From the NCBI GenBank assembly GCA_030686995.1, contig CM060697.1, positions 102,664,272 to 102,728,271 of the forward strand: a stretch of DNA of 64,000 nucleotides, written 5' to 3'. The notes beneath the pieces are model-generated. The model ran no database searches. It was not told where the DNA came from and was given only the letters and a program-made list of their open reading frames with translations. Each line of letters begins with the position of its first letter. Within the stretch, counting starts at the first letter, position 1. This document shows positions 11,128-20,653 of the stretch, piece after piece. Origin of the DNA: Artemisia argyi (taxonomy: Eukaryota > Streptophyta > Magnoliopsida > Asterales > Asteraceae). The translations under genes and the position numbers were made by a program.

Positions 11128-13614
11128 TAACGATCTACTTTAGATCATGCCATGATGTAATGAGTGCACATGCACATGATACCTATACCACTCGTAACTT
11201 GAAAATACTAGTTATTGTCAAAGTAAGGTATTTTCCATACTTAGGAAAAATAAGTCCAACTAGACTTATAAAAGTCGTAATATATCGTATATAAAATGTT
11301 AGTGTTATGTTCCTCGTTTTGAAAACCTTAAAATAACGTCAATTACTCGTATAAATAAGCTTTGGGTCATACGTACTTCATTTGTTGAGAATATAGCTCT
11401 TTAATAATATTTCTAGAAAATATAGCATTTAGTAAGTAGTTCATTATTTCTATTAGTGACTATAAATATATATATATAGTTTTGACGATTTTGAAACGTG
11501 TATATCTTTGTCGTTTTAAGTTCATTTTCCCCGTTCTTTATATCCACGGATTCGTCTTAACATGTATTAATATATTTTTAATAGTTCGGCTCCTCTAGGT
11601 TACGTCTAACGCCTCTATTTATCCGTCGAAAATCGTCCAACAGCACATTAAATTTTCAGAAAATAGTTTTCGTCGTTAAACTTGCAAAAATCATATCTCT
11701 TTCGTTATAAACTCGTTTTAATCCGTTCTTTCGCCAAAAGTTTCGTTTTTGAAAGTATTTTCTAAATCTTTGGTCAAAAATTAGCCACCATCTACTGATT
11801 TTCCCACGTTTTCAAAATGAGGACAGTAGGTATATATATAGTTTCAAAAATCAATTATAGGGTTTCAAACTAGTTTCAACTTCAACCAAATCACTTTCAA
11901 CAACCACAAATCTAGTCTAATCTTACCATACACCTTCTTAGGGTGTCATGGGTTCCTAAACATCATAAATCAAGTGGATCTAACAAGGATCTACCTATAA
12001 TCTATTTCTAGGGCTCAAAAGTTATATATGTATAAAATGGAGTGGTATAACTAACATATGCATGTGGATCTTGTATATATATCATATGAACATTATAAAA
12101 ACTTGGTAAAATTATAAACATGAGTTTTATACACTTACTTGAAAGATTAGTGAGCTTTTGATGAAAAATACTTAATTATCCTTGAGGTTTTTATTTCAAA
12201 ACCTTAACTAGGATACTAATAGGACTTGTAAAATTACTAGATCTTGGAAAAATCTTGGTTCCTTGCTTGGGACTTGTGGTGGCCGGTTCAAGAGAGGAAG
12301 GAGAAGGAAGAGAGAAATTTTTCTTACTTGCATTTGTAAAATGAAAATATCTAAGTATAAATGTATGAATTATTGTTTAGACAAGAAGTACTAACTTTAA
12401 TTAAGGCTAGTAGAATTTTTCAAAGGGTGTAAGAGATTTGGTGAGGGGGGGGGGGGGGGGGGGCGGCAAAGGTAAGGAGTGGGGGATTTGTTTAAGATTT
12501 TTGCAAGACTTTTGTAGATATTATGTATATATTATTAGTTTTAGAGGATACCGGGGTACCGAGTTAACTAGAAATAAATTTTAACGAAGTTAACCGGGAC
12601 ATAATAAAGTCATAAAAATTGTGAAAATATGTTGGGTACAAGTATTGAGTGTTTGGGTGATTATTGTTTAGTTTCTACGAAAACCGTCGTAATTATATTA
12701 AAGTTACGACACGAAATAAATAAATTTCCAAAATACCGGGTAAATTAATAATATAACTTATATATTATTAAAACAAATATAAAAATATATAAGGATCATA
12801 GTCGGGAGTGTCGGACGTGTTAGTCACATTATTGGTCGCATGTTAACGTTTATTTAAAAATAAACATACGTAAAAAGTCAAATATATCAAATGTATTAAT
12901 TTGAATATCCTACGAGTGGAATAGTATGCAAATGTCATTATGATGATATGTAAGCTATTTCTAGACCGTATGAAGTGTCCCTACTGATGATTTTATGAAT
13001 TCGCGGCTAAACCTGACTGGTTTCGCGAATGTAAATATTGACGATGCATGAATTCGCAGCTTAACCTGACCGGTTACGCGAATTTAAATTTCCGTAAACT
13101 AAATTTACAATGAAATGAATAAAGTACATGAATAGTGTTTTATCTTCGGAAATGAATAGTGTCATGTGAATATTGAATTTTCTGAACGCTTCTCGGAATC
13201 TCAAACTGACACAAAAAATGATGAATAGTAAAATGATGAATAGTGATCGGTGAATAGTAACTTCTCGAGATGAATAATGAAATTTCGACATCTGAACAAG
13301 GACATGAAATTACGAATTGTGACACACTGGCAGTGTACACGATCGTGTGTAGTTTAGTATTCAGTAAAACCGAGTTCGTCCCAAGAGCTATGCGTATCTG
13401 GATTATAACTTAAGTCTATGTCACGTTTTAAAGGGGTTTATGATTTGTTTGATTAATTAAACTAATAAACATAAATGAAATGCAGAAATTAAATAGATTT
13501 GAATGTAGTAGGGAGAAAGTGTACTAGCCTAGTTGTTCATCCTACATTGCTACAACTATGTTTTCTAGTTAAGCTTTCTATTGCTTCAAGTGGGGCATAA
13601 GATTCACTAGACTC
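11128..13614 (-). repeat. Probable continuation of the reverse gypsy LTR-like sequence; non-coding
   Basis: No protein gene is supported. The sequence resumes at the copia target site and reads like a plant gypsy LTR in reverse: long AT-rich tracts, and a pattern around 12240-12480 (GGTTCCTTGCTTGGG, then purine-rich GAGAGGAAGGAG and a G homopolymer at 12447-12462). Two tandem hairpins lie at 12998-13030 and 13050-13083, and TGAATAGT recurs several times between 13130 and 13260. The right boundary is not resolved. Confidence 0.35.
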
Positions 13615-15840
13615 TGTAACACCCCCATTTTCAACGATAGAAACGGAAGCTAAATCTGGGATATTACATCTTGATACACTGTCACAGTAATAGAAAACGA
13701 CTTAAAAAGAGACGTTTTGAAAAGATATGTTACCATTCATTAAAATATCATAGTTTTACAAAATGAGGTCCCAAAATCTATGTGAAACATAGAGTTTGAA
13801 TGATAACAAGTTTGAAATTCGTTCAAGTCCAGTGCCACACCGTGCCATAAGTTGCTCAGTTAGCTAGGATACATGCTTAAAAGAGTCAACACAAAGGTTG
13901 AGTGAAATTCATAGGTTTTAGTTTTGTAATGGTTTGAATACAAGTTCCACTAGGTTCAGTTGTTACATCCATCAAGGAAAATGTAGTATTTGTGATAATT
14001 GCAATGCATTTACAATTATCATGGAAAAACAGTATTGTTGCAACTAAGCTCATGACACCTCACGTTAACATGTCCAGGTCAATGGGGCAATGCAGACTAA
14101 ACCATGACGGGACGTAAGGTTAACCTTTTAGTTCTCAAATATAGTGCTAATTGGTACCCGGCTGGGGAAAATCAACGGGAGTTGTCAAACTCTTAATAGA
14201 TCTATTCACTATACTCATGTTCACTCGCAAGTGATTATGGTTCATGAAATTTGTTATATAATGGTGTCAAAAAGGTACTCGTGTAATAACGAATCAGGAG
14301 AAAAAGACTTGTATTCGGTTTAAAGCATGAATCCCCCTCACGGGTTTCTAAAGCATTTAAAAAGTGAGCTATAAACTCACTTGGGATTAGGGAAATTTGA
14401 TTGATTTCAAAAGTAGCTCAGATATTAGACGGCCTACTCACGCAACCTAGTGTAGTGTGTATGTCAAGTCTTAGTGGGTTTGTCTAAGTTTCAACACTTT
14501 GTTTCCTAAGTAAGTATTTCTTAGGGTTTACTAGATTTAGATATAATGTAACATCGTTCGGGCCATCATAATCCAGAGGTCATGTAGTAAACGTCTGAGG
14601 AGCCAGGGCACTTTAACTCGTAAACCTAGCAAACTCGTCAAAACGAATACCCAAATGAAACCCCTCACATGAAGCTCCCTAGTATTATGATACGTTGTTA
14701 AATAAAACATGGGGTTTTAGTTTATATGAAAATATTTCATTTATATCCTCAAGTTTGAAAGTTGGCAATATATACCCTTGAGTTATAAACTTTTACGAAA
14801 CTAATCCTTTAAAACTTTACAAAATAGGTCCTTATACCTAGTACTTCTAAGAAATAACAAAAACATCCCTGGGACTTAATAATTTCATAAAGTTACAATA
14901 TTACCCTTATGCATGGAAACTTTGCAAAACTAGTCCAAAAACCATGCAAACTATATTTTTATGAAACAAAAGGGTTTTTAAGCTTATAACTTATTAATAT
15001 AAGCTTATTTAAGTAACCTAGACCAGCTTATAGCTTATGACAAGGACTTATAACATAAAATATTACGAAAGTGCAAAATTGGGGTTTATAAATGGAAACG
15101 AGCAAAACGAAATGAACAAGGCTTAAACAAGGGTTCCTAAGTGATCTACTACAACTAATAAGCATACTAGAACTAAAAGAGAGCTTATTGAACAAGATTA
15201 GAAACTTATGTGACCTAGAATTGGGTTAGCAAGGGTTTAGGGTTTTCTCGGCAAAGTAAGGACTAGGCGAGGGATTATAGCTTGATTCTCTTGGTTCCTT
15301 GGCTTCCTAGGGACTTTTATCTACTGCTAGTACTAGTGAATTGAGGGAAGTGAAGAGTGATCGTTTGAAATGTAGGAGGTAACAAGGGTATTTATAGGGT
15401 ATGGTTGGAGTTTTCTCCAAGTTATAGGTGGTGTGGTGTCGTAAGGAGGGGGTGATTCATGGAAGCTATAGGTGACTAAGAGAATCTAGGGGAGGGCTAG
15501 GAGGCGGTGTAGAGGCTGTGTGGTGGTGGTTTGGCCATGTAAAGCTACTAGGTGACAAGTAGGTGCATCACCTACTTGTAAGCTACTTGTGAGGTATTAT
15601 GGTGCTTGCTTAGGGTGACAAGGAGGTGGGTGAGCTGCTGGTTGCTAGCTTAGGGTTAGTTTAGGACTTAAACTAGATTAGGATTTTATACCTAGATTAA
15701 GGTTTAGGAATCATGTCTTAAGTGATTATAGCTTGTACTAAAGATTTGGTAAGGTTTTGACCTAGTTTCGGGGCCTAAATTACCTAGTTAGGGTTTGGTG
15801 CTTAAATTCGTCTAGGGTTTACTCCCTTCAAAGTTGCACA
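13615..15840 (-). repeat. Second reverse gypsy LTR-like sequence
   Basis: It begins TGTAACACCCCC at 13615, the same type of terminus as at 3295 and 29347, and shares the general layout of the first (a stretch around ATAGATCTATTCACT, then reverse TATA-like CTATAAATACC near 15390-15405 on the minus strand). No ORF is supported. The other end and TSD are not found. It runs into a fragment of a different LTR family at about 15841. Confidence 0.4.
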
Positions 15841-16349
15841 AAATGAATGAAAACTAGAAAACTATATATAGATTTTACATCATGACGGCGTCAAGAGTTA
15901 GGTCTGACGCCGTCAACTCGCCGCCAAAATAATACTCGTATTGCCTAGATCCACTTCTGACGCCGTCACTCTTTATGTACTCTGGGTCATCACTCTTTAT
16001 GTTATACGTGACGGCCTTGGCGACCCTAAAGGGTGATGCCGTCACGAACTCTTTAGAAACTCTCTGGTGCGTCACGTGTAATTGATTTATCCACCTCTTT
16101 GTCAAGTCTTGACGCTGTCACTAGCAACCTGTGACGTCGTCATGCACAATTTCCAACATGATTTTGAGACTTTGTCGTTTTCTTCACTTTTTCGCTTCAA
16201 AAACGTCCAAAATGTTTCCTTTTGTAAATTTCCTTCCAAAAGTACCTAAAATGACAAAAGGAATGATTTAGGGCAATATTTGATCAAATAATCTCGACTT
16301 TGGCCTTAAATGACCCCTCAAAAGCGGTACACATTTCGCTTCGTCAGAG
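15841..16349 (-). repeat. Divergent, truncated LTR of the TGACGGCGTCA family
   Basis: Read on the minus strand it starts TGACGAAGCGAAATG at 16349, the counterpart of TGATGAGGCGAAAAATG in the family LTRs at 27043 and 61294. It continues with the same blocks (GGGGTCATTTAA, TTTGATCAAATATTGCCC), then the motif cluster, and the TATATATAG-like box near 15861-15871. Perfect 11-bp motifs are at 15883, 15905 and 15958, with several degenerate ones. The downstream two-thirds of the LTR is missing. It is clearly older than the other copies. Confidence 0.8.
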
Positions 16350-18177
16350 AACAAAACAATGCCTTGGATAAAGTGGGATTTAGTGATCTCATCGTATTAG
16401 TCGAGGGGGCTAAATATTGGGTCACGTAAAGCAAAGAATTGGGCTTTGGTCCGAAAATGGTGGTGGCGGGATATGGTTGAAAGGGGGGGGGGGCTCTTTG
16501 GGTTAGGGTTGTGAAAAGTATATATGGTCGAGAGGGAGTGTTGGGTGAGTTTGTGAGGGGGTGATGGCGGCGGAGGTATGGGGGGGGGGGGATATTGTAA
16601 GGGTGGGGAAGGACATAGATAAATTGGGTATTGGGTTCTCATCATCTTTTGTTATGAATGTGGGAGATGGGTCGTGTATATCATTTTGGGGGGATAGATG
16701 GTGGAAGGTTTATGGATATATTTCCTAGATTGTTTCACTTGGATTGGTATAAGGAGGGTGTAGTGGCGGATAAGGGGAGATAGGAAGCGGGAACTTGGAG
16801 ATGGGTATGGGATTGGGTGAAGGAACCGATGGGTAGAGTAGTGGGGGATTTGGAAGCATTGGTACAAACTGTGAGCAATACTAACATCACTTTGAATAGT
16901 AGGGACGCGTGGAAGTGGGTACTTGATGATAGTGGTGCTTTTTCATTCAAGGCTTTATCACACTTGGTAGAAGAAAAGTGCATCAATAATATTGGGAATC
17001 ACAATACCGAGACGATTTGGAATAAACTTGTTCCCAAAAAGGTAAATATTTTTGCTTGAAGGGCGGTTCGTGGTAAACTTCCTGTTCGGGTAGAACTAGA
17101 CAATAAAGGGATCGATCTCCACATGATTTTTATGCCCACACTGTGATGAGATGTGTGAGACTATCGATCATAGCTTGGTCTTGTGTAATGAGGCAATGAA
17201 GGTTTGGGAAAAAGTTTTCGAGTGGTGGAATTTATAGAATGTAAATGTATTCTCTATGAATGAGATGTTAAGGTAGAATGGTGGAACTGCAATTTCAGCA
17301 AGTACAAGAAATTGTGGCAATCTGTGGTGTGGACTACAGGATACTATATATGGAACAATCGTAATTGTTGAGTTTTTGGGAAAAGGTTGAAACGTTTGTA
17401 AATTTATTTCATGAAATTCGTTTGAGAGCATACGAATGGATAGTTAGAAGGTCCAGTAAATACAAAGTAAACTTGGAGCAGTGGATTGCAGAAACTGGTA
17501 CATGTATGGGACATGGTTCTGGTGATCCTAGTTCGTGTGTAAGATAGGCAAGCTTCCAAACTAGCTTTGTTGGTTCTGGTGTGGTCAACAGTGGGTAGTT
17601 TGCTGGTGCAAATTGAGCATATTTGAATTTTGGAAGTTGATTTATGGTGTGAGTGGTCAAACCTTATTGTTGGCTTAAAAAGTTATTGTTTCCTTCTAGC
17701 ATCTCGTTTGGAGGATAGCATTATGTTTTTGCCATTTCTTTTCTATGGCCAGTTTAGTCCCAAGTAGGGCTGAGCATCGGGCCGCTCCCGACCCGATCCT
17801 GACTATCCCTAATCCCGACAAGCCGGAAAACAGAAACCGAGTCCGGACGCGATTAAGCTTGGTTCGGTTTCGGGATAGTCAGAACGGGACGGGATTGGTC
17901 GATTTTCTCAGTTTTGTTTGTTGTTTTTTAGTTTTTGGCCCGTCCCGACCTGATCCCGACTATCCCGAATCCCGAAAAAGGAAAACACAAACCGAGTCCC
18001 AACCCGTTTGAGATCGGTTCGGTTTCGGGACTCGGGATCGGGACGGGGATTCAGGAGTCCGTCGGTTTTGCTCACCCCTAGTCCCAAGTGGGGGTGGTGG
18101 ACTCATGTCCTTTTGTTTTGTATATTCATTGTATACGGTTTGTGGTTTTAATAAAGTGCCGTTTTCGAAAAAAAATT
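16350..18177 (+). pseudogene. LINE ORF2 C-terminal remnant and 3' end (zf-RVT domain)
   Basis: Translations of 16430-17165 in shifting frames give the tail of a plant L1-type reverse transcriptase. A WALVRKWWWRD-like block near 16440 is followed by SISFWGDRWW-type sequence near 16670-16700 and, in frame from 16817, WKWVLDDSGAFSFKALSHLV and IWNKLVPKKVNIFA, the RT zinc-binding (zf-RVT) domain. The Trp expected after the last motif is a TGA stop at 17057-17059. A later stop and several frameshifts follow. The unit ends with GTTTTAATAAAGTGCCG and an A-run at about 18169-18177, typical of a LINE 3' UTR and poly(A). The fragment is 5'-truncated, has no endonuclease or RT catalytic core, and is interrupted in its 3' UTR by a MITE at 17766-18079. 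Confidence 0.75.
17766..18079. mobile_element. hAT-like MITE with terminal inverted repeats
   Basis: The termini AGGGCTGAGCA and TGCTCACCCCT are inverted repeats with one mismatch. A perfect 10-bp direct repeat AGTCCCAAGT flanks the element (17756-17765 and 18080-18089); hAT insertion makes 8-bp duplications, so part of this may be chance or terminal sequence. The 314-bp body is GC-rich compared with its surroundings and is an internal duplication: a block of about 130-150 bp with CCCGACC...ACTATCCC...GGTTCGGTTTCGGGA occurs twice. It has no coding capacity. It lies in the LINE 3' UTR, so it is younger than that LINE copy. Confidence 0.8.
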
Positions 18178-18193
18178 ATTTGTTAAGTTTATA

Positions 18194-18427
18194 CTCCCCG
18201 TCCCAAAATAAATGTCTAGTTTGACTTTTCAGAGTCAAACTGGTTTAACTTTGACCTTGTCTATATGCAAAATATATGAATGGATTGGATTTTAAATGTA
18301 ATTTTTCATTGGTATAATTTTTCACAAGTATTATATAATAGCAAAAAAAAAAAAATATTTAAGATAAAAATTGAACCAGTTTGACTTTGAAAAGTCAAAT
18401 TAAACACTTATTTTTTGACGGACGAAG
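18194..18427. mobile_element. Stowaway-type (Tc1/mariner) MITE
   Basis: A 234-bp element is flanked by the TA dinucleotide at 18192-18193 and 18428-18429. Terminal inverted repeats of about 40 bp begin CTCCCCGTCCCAAAATAAAT and, on the other strand, CTTCGTCCGTCAAAAAATAA, continuing to TTTGACTTTTCA. The CTCCSTCCGTCCCAAAATAA-like end and TA target are diagnostic of Stowaway. It has no ORF and contains a run of 13 A at 18341-18353. Confidence 0.9.
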
Positions 18428-18688
18428 TAATAAATATCTATATCATGTACTTTATTCAAGAAGATACAAAAGACGTTGTAGAGGCAACCCATACATACAT
18501 CCCCATATCTTACAACATATCCGGCCATTAAGCCCGTTTTGAAAAATAGGCTCGGTCTAAATCAGCCCAAGATGGAAAGGTTAATTTTCTTTTCAATTCA
18601 AATTCCATTCTTACTATCACCAAGTCATTTTTATCATGTGCCCATATAAGAGCGTTAGTGTATGACTTATTCCGATCATGATTGGATA
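18428..18688. other. Intergenic, no feature seen
   Basis: This stretch between the Stowaway MITE and the LRR duplicate contains no ORF or repeat that I could identify. Confidence 0.5.
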
Positions 18689-18849
18689 AAAAAAGGATAA
18701 TTCCATTCCATCAACTGTTACCTGCAAGTCATAATTTCCTGCATCATGTTGTACTTCTTGAATTCTTTACAATGATTCAACAACAGAGCGGCTCCAGTAG
18801 TCACTTTTGATAAGCTCAAGAGTTGGAATGTCCCCTATTTCACGTGGTA

Positions 18850-19757
18850 TCTATACTACTTATAAAGCAAAAATGGTCAAAGGTGAAAGTGAAAAAGTCA
18901 AGAAAATTGAAATGTGAAATGTTGAAAAATGTATATAAGGAAATTATGAAATGTAATTAATACTCTTATTAAAACACCCAATTACTTAAAAGTACAATGA
19001 TTTATACACATTGTACAACCAATTAAAACAATTAATACAAATCACAAACCGGGTTGACTCGGGACGCTTCAAACCCAACGGGTTGAACCGGTTTAATTTG
19101 ACCCGTTTTCGACCCAACCTAGCAAGTTGACCTGGTTTAAATCGATCAAATTTTTGACCGGAACGGTTTAACCGGTTGAACCACCCTGGTCGAACCGGGT
19201 TTCAAAACATATCTAGCAAATTAAATACAACCAATTAAAACAATTAATACAAATCACAAACAGGGTTGGCCCGGGACACTTCAAACCCGACGGGTTGGAT
19301 TGGTTTAATTTAACCCATTTTCGACCCAACCTAGAAAATTGACCCGGTTTAAATCAACCAATTTTCTTGACCGGAACGGTTCAACCGGTTGAACCACTCA
19401 GGTCGAACCGGGTTTCAGAACATATCTACCAAATTAAATATAACAAATTAAAACAATTAATACAGATCACAAACCGGGTTGATCCGGGACGCTTCAAACC
19501 CGAAGGGTAGAACCGGTTTAATTTGACCCGTTTTCGACCCAACCTAGCAAGTTGACCCGGTTTAAATCGACCAATTTTTCGACCGGAACGGTTCAACCGG
19601 TTGAACCACCCGGGTCGAACCGGGTTTCAAAACATTATGTTTAATTCCCAAATCTTCAAACTTTTATTATTTTTCATTTATAACCTATAAACTTTTTTTT
19701 ATCAATAAACTATTTGTCGCTATAATATCCCGTTGCTATGCACGGGTACTCGTCTAG
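18850..19757 (+). mobile_element. Non-autonomous Helitron inserted in an LRR fragment
   Basis: The 5' end is TCTATACTACTTATAAAGC at 18850. The 3' end is CCCGTTGCTATGCACGGG (hairpin, 19731-19747 region), an 11-bp spacer, then CTAG at 19754-19757. The preceding host base is A (18849) and the following one is T (19758), the canonical A|T target. Deleting the element restores the alignment of the LRR duplicate to the CNL gene (GTGGTA|TCTCTT), which independently confirms both ends. The 908-bp body has no coding potential and is dominated by three tandem copies of a roughly 212-bp unit. Confidence 0.95.
19022..19637 (+). repeat. Three tandem copies of a ~212-bp unit inside the Helitron
   Basis: Units are anchored at CACAAACCGGGTTG-type sequence at 19043, 19255 and 19468, giving spacings of 212 and 213 bp. 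Each is rich in CCGGTTT/AAACCGG and GACCCGTTTTCGACCCAACCTAG motifs, so the unit is internally self-complementary. The third copy ends about 19637. Confidence 0.9.
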
Positions 19758-20012
19758 TCTCTTTAAGAAGATAACATTTCACCAACTGTAATTGTTTCAA
19801 ACATGGGAAGTTGATACTATAAGCTTCCCACTGCCTGATATTTAACCGCTCGAGTCTCAAGAATTTCAGTTGTCGAAATTGCGCCTCATCTGTCTTCCAT
19901 AGGGACCCTTCGAAGGCATCCTTACTTAGTTTGAGAACCCCAAGGGTAGGTACCGATTGAATGATTGACATATCACTCCAAGGTAGATGACACCTTACTA
20001 ATGTAAGACAAA

Positions 20013-20490
20013 ACCTGATATTAAGCAAATACACATGTCGGTCGACAAACAAAACACTAAATGAATTCAAAAAATCTGCTTAACCAAACGAACCAATCTT
20101 CAACGATCTTTTCTTTCTTTTTTTCTTCATGACTAGAAGAACCTAGTTCTTATACCACTTGTTGGTAATTCAAAGACGAAACAAATAAAAAAAATGGACA
20201 AACGAAACGGATTCTTTACTCAAAGTTAACAAACCAAAATCAAATGTACCAAACACAAAATTCTAATTCAAATGTACAAAGAAAACTTGTGTCATTAATC
20301 TCTATTCGTAAGAATCCAATGACCTAATTGCCAAATTCTAATCCGAATCAAATTAGGAAACATTAAAAAATAATAATAATAAAAAAAAGGAAATCGCACA
20401 AAAAGGTATCACACTTAGATCAATTTGAATTTCAAGAATTCAATTTTTTTCCTCAATTTAAATTAGCGAATTTATATTTTGTGTAATGTA

Positions 20491-20537
<47 letters not shown>

Positions 20538-20653
20538 CGAAAGTGGTTAGCGGTCATAAGTTTAGCCGAAATGAATTTTTGTTGATCAATTAAAACGATA
20601 CATACGTCTTGTTGATTAACCATTTCAGCAGAAAAAATGACTTGTAATATCTT
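20013..20653. other. Spacer between CNL and its duplicate, with a T homopolymer
   Basis: No gene is seen. A run of 39 T lies at 20493-20531. The remainder is AT-rich, with repeated AACAAA/AATGTACAAA segments near 20230-20290. Confidence 0.6.

Larger units (their letters stand above)
18689..20012 (-). pseudogene. Truncated duplicate of the CNL LRR region, split by a Helitron
   Basis: Two blocks, 19758-20012 and 18689-18849, align with consecutive parts of the LRR tail of the CNL at 20654-23314. The first carries the LRR signature LVRCHLPWSDMSIIQS, KLSKDAFEGSLWKTD and FLRLERLNIRQWEAYS. The second corresponds to the last LRR segment (around 20750-20890). A Helitron at 18850-19757 separates them exactly at the homologous position. 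The copy lacks NB-ARC and coiled-coil regions and a continuous frame, and it extends upstream into unrelated sequence at about 20013. It is a tandem-duplication relic of the R-gene locus. Confidence 0.85.

Noticed and set aside
16397..16986. Minus-strand ORFs (Pro-rich, 71-83 codons)
   Set aside because: They are shadows of the LINE RT remnant, which is coding-like on the plus strand.
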